From positions 13,658,452 to 13,722,451 of the forward strand of contig OU744449.1 in NCBI GenBank assembly GCA_916610825.1: 64,000 bases of DNA. Reading direction: 5' to 3'. The notes beneath the pieces were generated by a model, which was not told the origin of the DNA, did not search any database, and saw only the letters and a program-made list of their open reading frames with translations. The position numbers and the translations under genes were made by a program. Shown one piece after another: positions 40,101-52,100 of this stretch (position 1 is its first letter; each line of letters starts with the position of its first letter). Source of the stretch: Haliclystus octoradiatus (taxonomy: Eukaryota; Cnidaria; Staurozoa; Stauromedusae; Haliclystidae).

Positions 40101-43100
40101 TACAGATGGTGCTTCAGTCTCTTCTACTTGTGGTGCTTCAGTCTCTTCTACTTGCGGTGCATCAGTTGGTGGAGCAGTTGAGGCATCTACAGATGGTGCT
40201 TCAGTCTCTTCTACTTGTGGTGCATCAGTTGGAGCAGCAGTAGAGGCGTGTACGGATGGTGCCTTAGTTTCTTCTACTTGTGGTGCATCAGTTGGTGCTT
40301 CAGTCTCTTCTACTTGTGGTGCTTCAGTCTCTTCTACTTGCGGTGCATCAGTTGGTGGAGCAGTTGAGGCATCTACAGATGGTGCTTCAGTCTCTTCTAC
40401 TTGTGGTGCATCAGTTGGAGCAGCAGTAGAGGCGTGTACGGATGGTGCCTTAGTTTCTTCTACTTGTGGTGCATCAGTTGGTGCTTCAGTCTCTTCTACT
40501 TGTGGTGCTTCAGTCTCTTCTATTTGTGGTGCTTCAGTTGGTGCAGCAGTTGAGGCATCTATAAATGGTGCTTCAGTCTCTTCTACTTGTGGTGCATCAG
40601 TTGGTGCAGCAGTTGAGGCATCTACAGATGGTGCTTCAGTCTCTTCTACTTGCGGTGCATCAGTTGGTGCAGCAGTTGAGACATCTACAGATGGTGCTTC
40701 AGTCTCTTCTACTTGTGGTGCATCAGTTGGTGCAGCAGTTGAGGCATCTACAGATGGTGCTTCAGTCTCATCTACTTGTGGTGCATCAGTTGGTGCAGCA
40801 GTTGAAGCATCTACAGATGGTGCTTCAGTCTCTTCTACTTGTGGTGCTTCAGTCTCTTCTACTTGCGGTGCATCAGTTGGTGGAGCAGTTGAGGCATCTA
40901 CAGATGGTGCTTCAGTCTCTTCTACTTGTGGTGCATCAGTTGGAGCAGCAGTAGAGGCGTGTACGGATGGTGCCTTAGTTTCTTCTACTTGTGGTGCATC
41001 AGTTGGTGCTTCAGTCTCTTCTACTTGTGGTGCTTCAGTCTCTTCTACTTGTGGTGCTTCAGTTGGTGCAGCAGTTGAGGCATCTACAGATGGTGCTTCA
41101 GTTTCTTCTACTTGTGGTGCATCAGTTGGTGCAGCAGTTGAGGCGTGTACGGATGGTGCGTTAGTTTCTTCTACTTGTGGTGCATCAGTTGGTGCTTCAG
41201 TCTCTTCTACTTGTGGTGCTTCAGTCTCTTCTATTTGTGGTGCTTCAGTTGGTGCAGCAGTTGAGGCATCTACAGATGGTGCTTCAGTTTCTTCTACTTG
41301 TGGTGCATCAGTTGGTGCAGCAGTTGAGGCGTGTACGGATGGTGCTTCAGTCTCTTCAATTTGCGGTGCATCAGTTGGTGCAGCAGTTGAGGCATCTACA
41401 GATGGTGCTTCAGTATCTTCTAATTGCGGTGCATCAGTTGGTACAGCAGTTGAGGCATATACAGATGGTGCTTCAGTCTCTTCTACTTGTGGTGCATCAG
41501 TTGGAGCAGCAGTAGAGGCGTGTACGGATGGTGCTTCAGTTTCTTCTTCTTGTGGTGCATCAGTTGGTGCAGCAGTTGAGGCATCTATAAATGGTGCTTC
41601 AGTCTCTTCTACTTGTGGTGCATCAGTTGGTGCAGCAGTTGAGGCATCTACAGATGGTGCTTCAGTCTCTTCTACTTGCGGTGCATCAGTTGGTGCAGCA
41701 GTTGTGGCATCTATGCATGATGGTGAAGTAGAACCTTCTACACACGATGCATCAATTGGTGCAGCAGTTGAGGCATCTACATATGGTGCTTCAGTCTCTT
41801 CTACTTGTGGTGCATCAGTTGGTGCAGCAGTTGAGGCGTGTACGGATGGTGCTTCAGTCTCTTCTACTTGTGGTGCATCAGTTGGTGCAGCAGTTGAGGC
41901 ATCTACAGATGGTGCTTCAGTCTCTTCTACTTGTGGTGCATCAGTTGGTACAGCAGTTGAGGCATCTATGCATGATGGTGAGGTAGAACCTTCTACACAC
42001 GATGCATCAGTTGGTGCAGCAGTTGAGGCAGCTACAAATGTTCCTTCAGTCTTTTCTTTCTGTGGTGCATCAGATGGTGTAGCAGTTGAGGCATCTACAG
42101 ATGGTGCTTCAGTCTTTTCTACCTGAGGTGCTGACGTCGTTTCTTCTACCAGTGGAGCTTCTGTGTCTACTGGTGGTGGTGGCGGTGCAATAGTTGGCGC
42201 TTCCACTTTAGGTGCAGACGATGTTTCTCCTACCATTGGTGCTTCTGTGTCTACTGGTGGTGGTGGTGGTGCAATGGTTGGTGCCTCACTCTCTTCTATT
42301 TGAGGAGCAGAACTTGTTCCATTGATGCTCGGAATATCAGTAATGGTTGGCATAGGTGACAAATCCACTGCTATTGTGGGATCTAGTTTGGTTTCATTCT
42401 TTCGAGGCTTTACACTTGATGGTTCTGTTTTCGATTGAAGAGAGAAGAAAAGGTCGATTTTAATCATTTCAATGATATTCAAATAAGTTATATACTAGTC
42501 AAATTGTAGAAGGGGGATAGTGTTACTTCGTAGATAAACCCCACCAATTTTAATTCTTGTTTTCCCTTGTTTTATCATTTATAATCTTGAATTATATCAT
42601 ACTATGATTAATGAATGAATTTCCATATCCAACGAATTTCCACAACCAGCCTATGATATGTTCGAGGTATTAGTTGAGAAATAGGCAGGTCCACTTAAAA
42701 TTTAAAAGCTGATTTTATTCCTGTTTCGGATATATCAAATCTGCAGAATCCTATAAAAATATTAAAACTTCCAAAGCAATTTCTAAAAACTGTTCAATTT
42801 CGAATTTCACATCCAATAATATCCTAGAACATCAAAACGATCCGTGATTGGCTTGCTATATTCTGACGTCATTTTCCGGAAATAACAAAATCATAACACG
42901 CTAAACAATGGAGACTTTAGTATTTTTTGTAATTATTGGTATCATTGAACGTCGTATTTTCATTAGCACTGCTGTTCCTGTTCAAAATACTGAAGACTGA
43001 CTTTAAAGAACTTCCGATGACCTGAAATATTTATCCTTGGAAATCGCTCTGAAATATTCATATTAATTTACGTAGTTTTTGTCTATGTTCGAGCATGATT

Positions 43101-46100
43101 CGAGTGTCAAAGCGACAAGGAACAAGGATGGTAGCTTAGCAAATTATGTGAATTTTAAATTACATACATAAAGTTTTAAATGAGTTGAATGATAAGTTAA
43201 GGAGTTGTATGATGCTAATTTATTAGAAAATTAGCCACATTATTTTCTCGCGAATCATGTGGCCTATTAAAATCTCAAATTTATTAGCTATGATTCTACT
43301 ACGATTCTACGAAAAAAATGTTCACTGTCTTCGCTAATGAATGAGGTAACATACTACAATCAATATGATAACTACTACATCAATATCATCCATTGCCTTC
43401 ACACAAACAGCATGATTAATTATTGCAAGTCGATTAATGCGTCAGAAAATTCAGTTAAATCCAAGTAAATGTTTGATAATTAATGCAAATGAATAATTTT
43501 TTTTTTCGGTTTTCAGAAACGCGTCGCGTTTCCATTGATGGATTAAGATGTATTCACTCATCAACAATGCGGTCACATAGAATACGTAAATAATTTGTCA
43601 CTAAAGGGCTAGTCACAAAAGAATAGTTGCAACATTTGAAAGTGTTGTTAATCCGCAAACTAGATCTTATTCAATGCTCTCAATGACGCCTGCGAATTTA
43701 TTTCAGCTGAAAATGGGGCATTTTGGGGTTAGTCACATCAAATGTAACATCAATTTATTAGTCTTTGAGTCTGTCAGACAGACCACAACATACCACACTA
43801 CTTGCGAATTTGACATCATAAAGCAGATCAAAGCTCTTTCTTCCCAAGGACATTTTGATTTGGGACACCGATGATTAAAATGCGTCCGTGTTGTCCTTTT
43901 CGAAAACTAAATGTTAGATGTTCACATTATATGCTTACTATTTGAATAATTCCCAATCGGTATATTGATACTGGTTAGTAACGTGACTGGTGCTTGATCT
44001 TTGTGGTGCCAGAGAAGCTTTCTTTGGTATCGTTTATGTGTCAATTATCAATTTTTGGCTGCTAGCACCAATCAATCAAGCACCAAATATAACAAGTACT
44101 GTACATGTTATGTGTTGGAGCAGTGAGCATAACAGTGTTGAACACAAGAAAGCGTTGACAATGATAACACCAGCAGGGAAGGTGCACATTAAAAAGGTAC
44201 ATGTGCTCTTCCTAGAAATAATTTGAACTAGAAATAAAAAAAACTTTTTTCTGATGCATTAATCGACTTGAATTAATGCATTAATTCCAACAAAAGTTAG
44301 GATTCTGAGAGTAAAGATCCCAGGAGGCTAGAGCAAATTTAGAAGAAATGTAATATTTTTCTGATTTATAGATCAAACCTGAATAAAATGTTTAAATGCT
44401 CTTAGATTCAGGACGGCTAAATCATCTGTGAGACACTGTAAAAAAGTAATGTAGACGGTGTCGCCCTACCGAAGGCTTCCGTACCACTTCTCTATTTCTA
44501 GAGGAGTGGCTCTTTTCGCTAAGAGCAATGATTTTAAACGCTCTTTACTGATCTTAGCCGCGACACTGAAGATCAATTTCAACAGATTTGATGGCAGACA
44601 GGTCTCGATTGTCAATGCGTAACCGATGCGCCACAGCTACTCACAATGCAATTCCCTCTGGACCATTCCATCCGCCATCCTCAGATGGTACTCATTTGAT
44701 GTTTCAGATAAAGTCAAGGCTGAGTTGACCTTAGGGGGATTTGAACCACAGTCGATCAGATGTGATACGATCAGAAGTTCGGTTGCTCTGCCATCTGAGC
44801 TAATCCCCCTTCACTGAGACACTGTACACTGGTAAAGGTAATCAAAGGTATGCAGAAATACGATTGTTTGATAAATGATCAATTTTATCTTATTTGCTAA
44901 TTGATTTGAGTTTGACATTAGCTTTAAGTACTATCAGAAACCAGGTTTCTAGCTTCCATCAACATTAATTAATTGTTTGATGGCAATAAAGAGAAGTAGC
45001 TCACCTGAAACTCCAAAGGGTAGTTCAGTTGAAAAATCTAGCAAAACATCAGTGACAGTCGACATACCATCCATACTAGTTGTCATAACAGGATTGAGAG
45101 GTACGTCAGTGGAGAACCCTGGAGGAATCATATCTTTGTCAGTAGTCACTACTCTTGTAGAGGGAGGAGGTGTTATTGAAGCAAATATTCCAGTTCTAAG
45201 AATACCACCAGAAAAGTCATCCGTCGATGGTTCAGCAGCAGGTGTAGTAGCAAACCCTGATTGTAAACATATAGCACAAACATCAATATAGAAACAAATA
45301 AATCACATTGAATATCTGTTTGTAAAATCAGAAAGACCAGTCACGACAATTAACATATGAGTGGGTATTAGCCATAGAATTACATAGACTGCTGACCAAA
45401 ATGTGCAACATGGGGAACAAAGATGGCTGACGCAAAAGGACTTATTTTAGCGCTGTCCTCATTGACATTTCCAAAATTATTTGATCTCTCCTATAAACTC
45501 TTTTGTAATCTAAACTCCAAACAATATGTTCTCACTGTCATAGAAAGATAGTTTAAATAGGACTTTCCTGCCAGCGAAGTGAGATTTGTTCATAGGATCA
45601 CATTATTTCCAAACATTTGTGAATAATTTTAAATCACACCGAGAGACAAGGAAATATAAAAATTTAAAAAAAAAACTATTTACCTTCAAATACCATTAAA
45701 AAATGGATATTTTAACTCATGTATGATGCAACTTGAAATTGGTAGTCATAAATAACTCTTTTATCGAAAAAAATCCTGTTCATTTAGAAACAACAAAATT
45801 GCTCAAAATGTGGCTTGAAATTTTCGTGTTTTCTTGCCTCTGTTTTGGTACATTGCGTCAGCAATTATGGATGCCCATGGTCGCTATGTGTTTTCCACGA
45901 AGTTTGGCAATGGAATCAGCAGTCTATGTAAGTCTATGGTGTTAGCACAATCACATAGATGATATGGATAATTAAAAGGTATAACATTCAATATCGCATC
46001 ACATACTATCATATGACATGTTTTATCAGGTGATATGTTGAAAATGTTTGATTCTTGCAGAAATACGGTCAAAATAAGCTCATTATACTTGCTTGATATT

Positions 46101-49100
46101 AAGCAATTCTCAAATGAGGCTACACATAGTATTCAGAATTATTCAGGCCGCAATCGAAATATGAGGCCATAGGCTGAGGCAGATAACTTATTTCAACGAA
46201 GTCTGAATTATTCTGAATATTTTGCAAAGCCGAATCCAATAATTGTCTTGGTATTCTTTCAAAATTTCAAAACAAAGTCGTAAGAAAATATTACCAGAGA
46301 AAGAGGACACTTACTAGCTTATGATTCCTAAATAATTAGAACTTGAAATTATGGTAAAATGCCGACTTTCAATAATAAAAACCTCTTAAGATATACAATC
46401 ATGATTAGTTAAATAGTTGTACAATTTAGTTCACTTACATCTAATCATATATTTTTCAAATTCCATTGTTTTTGAAAAATAAATAAAATAGTTAATAAGG
46501 CTAGTAAATAAAGTCTCCACTTTTCTGATAAAACTGTTCTTTGCCACTTATTTTATGGGCTACAAATTTTGTAGGCAAGGTTAAACACGGACAATACAAA
46601 TGGTTTGCGGTTTGTCCCACCTATCCCCTCAATTAGATTAATAATAAGTTTGTATTTAATGTTTCCACTGACTATCAGTGTGACCGTTCCTTGTTTGGTG
46701 GGGATAGGTTCGCTCACAGGTTCACATATGGTTTCGCTGTCTGACACATCTGCTTTTGGGGAACTCCAACCAACCAAGCCTATCATAATTATTCAAAAGG
46801 GGTTGTCACGCTTAGGCCAACTATACAGCATTGTGTGTGGGTACTAGGGAATGAGTTAGTGATTTCCACTGGATCTAAGAAAATATGGCGACAAAATCAA
46901 TATTTAAGGGTATGACGCGTTTTACCTTGAAAATTATCTTTTTTATTGAATCTCGGGGAAAGCCTAATAAAATTTGTAATTATAATATGAGTGTAATTTA
47001 TCCCACAATGCCTTCAAATTGTGTGATCTCAAAACAGTTATTGTTATCTAACGAGTAAAATTGTTGGTTCAAGTTATACGTTCTACACAACAGACCGTAT
47101 TAGCAGCATGTAAAGAGGAATAAAAAAAAGTAGTAAAATATACCGAATTGTCAAAGAGTTGCATTTCTCAACTGATTGGCATAGAAAGGCTTGAGACATA
47201 TGATACACTTGCAAAGAAATTTGTACACAAACTTGGAACATCGTTTATCGATGCCACTGGTGATAAACGAGCATGAGCATTCATGATGCCATTCACAACT
47301 TCAAATGATTATGAGTAAAATCGACTTTTATTGGCGAAAAAGTAAATGCTGTTTAAATTTGAATGAGTACTATTTGAACTTTATGTTTATAATTACAGAA
47401 AAACATTTACATAAAAACATTAACAAAAAAATGTACAAACATACCTGGAAATCCGGGGCCAGTAACAGGAACAGTTGATTCAAATGAAGAAACATCAGTG
47501 GCGGAAGTCTCTTCTACTTGCGGTGCATCAGTTGGTGCAAAAGTTGAGGCATCTGCAAATGGTGCTTCAGTCTCTTCCACTTGCGGTGCATCAGTTGGTG
47601 CAGCAGTTGAGGCAATTATGCATGATGGTGAAGTAGAACCTTCTTCACACGATGGGTCAGTTGGTGCAGCAGTTGAGGCGTGTACAGATGGTGCTTCAGT
47701 CTCTTCTACTTGAGGTGCATCAGTTGGTGCAGAAGTTGAGGCATCTACAGATGGTGCCTCAGTCTCTTCTACTTGTGATGCATCAGTTGGTGCAACAGTT
47801 GAGGCATCTACAGATGATGCTTCAGTCTCTTCTACTTGAGTCGCATCAGTTGATGCAGCAGTTGAGGCGTCTATGCATGATAGTGAAGTAGAACCTTCTA
47901 CACACGATGCATCAGTTGCTACAGCAGCGGAGGGATCTAAAGATGGTGCAACAGTTTCTTCTACCTGTGGTGCATCAGTTTGTGCAGCAGTTGAAACATG
48001 TGCAGATGGTGCTTCAGTGTCTTTTACTTGAGGTGCGTCAGTTGGTGTAGCAGTTGAGGCATCTACAGATGGTGCCTCAGTCTCTTCTACTTGCGGTGCA
48101 TCAGTAAGTGCAGCAGTTGAGGCATCCACAGATGGTGCTTCAGTCTCTTCTACTTGTGGTGCATCAGTTGGTGCAGCAGTTGAGGCATCTACAGATGGTG
48201 CTTCAGTCACTTCTACTTGTGGTGCATCAGTTGGTGCAGCAGTTGAAGCATGTACAGATGGTGCTTCAGTCTCTTCCACTTGCGGTGCATCAGTTGGTGC
48301 AGCAGTTGAGGCATCTACAGATGGTGCTTCAGTCTCTTCTACTTGAGTGGCATCAGTTGGTGCAGCAGTTGAGGCGTCTATGCATGATGGTGAAGTAGAA
48401 CCTTCTACACACGATGCATCAGTTGGTACAGCAGCGGAGGGATCTAAAGATGGTGCAACAGTTTCTTCTACCTGTGGTGCATCAGTTTGTGCAGCAGTTG
48501 AAACATGTACAGATGGTGCTTCAGTGTCTTCTACTTGAGGTGCATCAGTTGGTGCAGCAGTTGAGGGATCTGCAGATGGTGCTTCAGTGTCTTCTACTTG
48601 AGGTGCATCAGTTGGTGCAGCAGTTGAGGGATCTGCAGATGGTGCATCAGTCGCTTCTACTTGTGGTGCATCAGTTGGTGCAGCAGTTGAGGCATCTACA
48701 GATGGTGCTTCAGTGTCTTCTACTTGAGGTGCATCAGTTGGTGCAGCAGTAGAGGGATCTGCAGATGGTGCATCAGTCGCTTCTACTTGTGGTGCATCAG
48801 TTGGTGCAGCAGTTGAGGCATCTACAGATGGTGCTTCAGTCTCTTCTACTTGTGGTGCATCAGTTGGTGCAGCAGTTGAGGCATCTACAGATGGTGCTTG
48901 AGTCTCTTGTACTTGTGGTGCATCAGTTGGTGCAGCAGTTGAGGCTTGTACGGATGGTGCTCCAGTCTCTTCTATTTGCGGTGCATCAGTTGGTGCAGCA
49001 GTTGAGGCATGTACAGATGGTGTTTCAGTGTCTTCTACTTGTGGTGCATCAGTTGGTGCAGCAGTTGAGGCTTGTACGGATGGTGCTTCAGTCTCTTCTA

Positions 49101-52100
49101 TTTGCGGTGCAGCAGTTGAGGCTTGTACGGATGGTGCTTCAGTCTCTTCTATTTGCGGTGCATCAGTTGGTGCAGCAGTTGAGGCATCTACAGATGGTGC
49201 TTCAGTCTCTTCTACTTGTGGTGCATCAGTTGGTGCAGCAGTTGAGGCATCTACAGATGGTGCTTCAGTCACTTCTACTTGTGGTGCATCAGTTGGTGCA
49301 GCAGTTGAAGCATGTACAGATGGTGCTTCAGTCTCTTCCACTTGCGGTGCATCAGTTGGTGCAGCAGTTGAGGCATCTACAGATGGTGCTTCAGTCTCTT
49401 CTACTTGAGTGGCATCAGTTGGTGCAGCAGTTGAGGCGTCTATGCATGATGGTGAAGTAGAACCTTCTACACACGATGCATCAGTTGGTACAGCAGCGGA
49501 GGGATCTAAAGATGGTGCAACAGTTTCTTCTACCTGTGGTGCATCAGTTTGTGCAGCAGTTGAAACATGTACAGATGGTGCTTCAGTGTCTTCTACTTGA
49601 GGTGCATCAGTTGGTGCAGCAGTTGAGGGATCTGCAGATGGTGCTTCAGTGTCTTCTACTTGAGGTGCATCAGTTGGTGCAGCAGTTGAGGGATCTGCAG
49701 ATGGTGCATCAGTCGCTTCTACTTGTGGTGCATCAGTTGGTGCAGCAGTTGAGGCATCCACAGATGGTGCTTCAGTCTCTTCTACTTGTGGTGCATCAGT
49801 TCGGGCAGCAGTTGAAGCATCTGGTGCTTCAGTTTCTTCTACCTGTGGTGCATCAGTTTGTGCAGCAGTTGAAACATGCACAGATGGTATTTCAGTCTCT
49901 TCTACTTGCGGTGCATCAGTAAGTGCAGCAGTTGAAGCATCTACAGATGGTGCTTCAGTCTCTTCTACTTGTGGTGCATCAGTTGGTGCAGCAGTTGAAG
50001 CATCTACAGATGGTGCTTCAGTCTCTTCTACTTGTGGTGCATCAGTTGGTGCAGCAGTTGAAGCATCTACAGATGGTGCTTCAGTCTCTTGTACTTGTGG
50101 TGCATCAGTTGGTGCAGCAGTTGAGGCATCTACAGATGGTGCTTCAGTCTCTTCTACTTGAGGTCCATCAGTTGGTGCAGCAGTTGAAGCATCTACAGAT
50201 GGTGCCTCAGTCTCTTCTACTTGCGGTGCATCAGTAAGTGCAGCAGTTGAGGCATCCACAGATGGCGCTTCAGTCTCTTCTACTTGTGGTGCATCAGTTG
50301 GTGCAGCAGTTGAGGCATCTGCAGATGGTGCTTCAGTGTCTTCTACTTGAGGTGCATCAGTTGGTGCAGCAGTTGAGGGATCTGCAAATGGTGCATCAGT
50401 CGCTTCTACTTGTGGTGCATCAGTTGGTGCAGCAGTTGAGGCATCCACAGATGGTGCTTCAGTCTCTTCCACTTGTGATGCATCAGTTGGTGCAGCAGTT
50501 GAGGCATCTACAGATGGTGCTTCAGTGTCTTCTACTTGAGGTGCATCAGTTGGTGCAGCAGTTGAGGCATCTGCAGATGGTGCTTCAGTGTCTTCTACTT
50601 GAGGTGCATCAGTTGATGCACCAGTTGAGGGATCTGCAGATGGTGCATCAGTCGCTTCTACTTGTGGTGCATCAGTTGGTGCAGCAGTTGAGGCATCCAC
50701 AGATGGTGCTTCAGTCTCTTCTACTTGAGGTGCATCAGTTGGTGCAGCAGTTGAGGGATCTGCAGATGGTGCTTCAGTGTCTTCTACTTGAGGTGCATCA
50801 GTTGGTGCAGCAGTTGAGGGATCTGCAGATGGTGCATCAGTCGCTTCTACTTGTGGTGCATCAGTTGGTGCAGCAGTTGAGGCATCTACAGATGGTGCTT
50901 CAGTCTCTTCTACTTGTGGTGCATCAGTTGGTGCAGCAGTTGAGGCATCTACAGATGGTGCTTCAGTGTCTTCTACTTGAGGTGCATCAGTTGGTGCAGC
51001 AGTAGAGGGATCTGCAGATGGTGCATCAGTCGCTTCTACTTGTGGTGCATCAGTTGGTGCAGCAGTTGAGGCATCTACAGATGGTGCTTCAGTCTCTTCT
51101 ACTTGTGGTGCATCAGTTGGTGCAGCAGTTGAGGCATCTACAGATGGTGCTTGAGTCTCTTGTACTTGTGGTGCATCAGTTGGTGCAGCAGTTGAGGCTT
51201 GTACGGATGGTGCTCCAGTCTCTTCTATTTGCGGTGCATCAGTTGGTGCAGCAGTTGAGGCATGTACAGATGGTGTTTCAGTGTCTTCTACTTGTGGTGC
51301 ATCAGTTGGTGCAGCAGTTGAGGCTTGTACGGATGGTGCTTCAGTCTCTTCTATTTGCGGTGCAGCAGTTGAGGCTTGTACGGATGGTGCTTCAGTCTCT
51401 TCTATTTGCGGTGCATCAGTTGGTGCAGCAGTTGAGGCATCTACAGATGGTGCTTCAGTCTCTTCTACTTCTGGTGCATCAGTTGGTGCAGCAGTTGAGG
51501 CATCTACAGATGGTGCTTCAGTCTCTTCTACTTGTGGTGCATCAGTTGGTGCAGCAGTTGAGGCTTGTACGGATGGTGCTTCAGTCTCTTCTATTTGCGG
51601 TGCATCAGTTGGTGCAGCAGTTGAGGCATGTACAGATGGTGCTTCAGTGTCTTCTACTTGAGGTGCATCAGTTGGTGCAGCAGTTGAGGCATCTACAGAT
51701 GGTGCCTCAGTTTCTTCTACTTGCGGTGCATCAGTTGGTGCAGCAGTTGAGGCATCTACAGATGGTGCTTCAGTCTCTTCTACTTGTGGTGCATCAGTTG
51801 GTGCAGCAGTTGAGGCTTGTACGGATGGTGCTTCAGTCTCTTCTATTTGCGGTGCATCAGTTGGTGCAGCAGTTGAGGCATGTACAGATGGTGCTTCAGT
51901 GTCTTCTACTTGAGGTGCATCAGTTGGTGCAGCAGTTGAGGTATCTACAGATGGTGCTCCAGTCTCTTCTATTTGCGGTGCATCTGTTGGTGCAGCAGTT
52001 GAGGCGTGTACAGATGGTGCTTCAGTCTCTTCCACTTGCGGTGCATCAGTTGGTGCAGCAGTTGAGGCATCTACAGATGGTGCTTCAGTGTCTTCTACTT

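Larger units (their letters stand above)
42425..45004 (-). other. intron between the spacer exon and the 32.9-kb exon
   Basis: This 2,580-bp intron has donor GTGAGC, acceptor CAG and phase 1. It holds a complete tRNA-derived SINE at 44441-44814 and an imperfect hairpin at 43988-44085. The rest is AT-rich with only short chance open frames. Confidence 0.8.

Noticed and set aside
9610-42126. Many + strand open frames with [12 protein letters not shown]-type and VHQLVQQL-type repeats across array 1
   Set aside because: They are antisense reflections of the 63-bp unit. They stop at recurrent unit variants (for example CAGTAGAGG or ACTTGAGG), have no splice or domain support, and compete with an unbroken sense frame that joins recognised domains.
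44730-44814. A functional tRNA gene on the minus strand
   Set aside because: A- and B-box-like motifs are present, but the acceptor and T stems do not pair properly and the sequence continues into a SINE body flanked by a target duplication.
46553-46786. An extra minus-strand exon in the 2.2-kb intron
   Set aside because: I found no convincing acceptor and donor in phase 1, and the peptide resembles no part of the protein.
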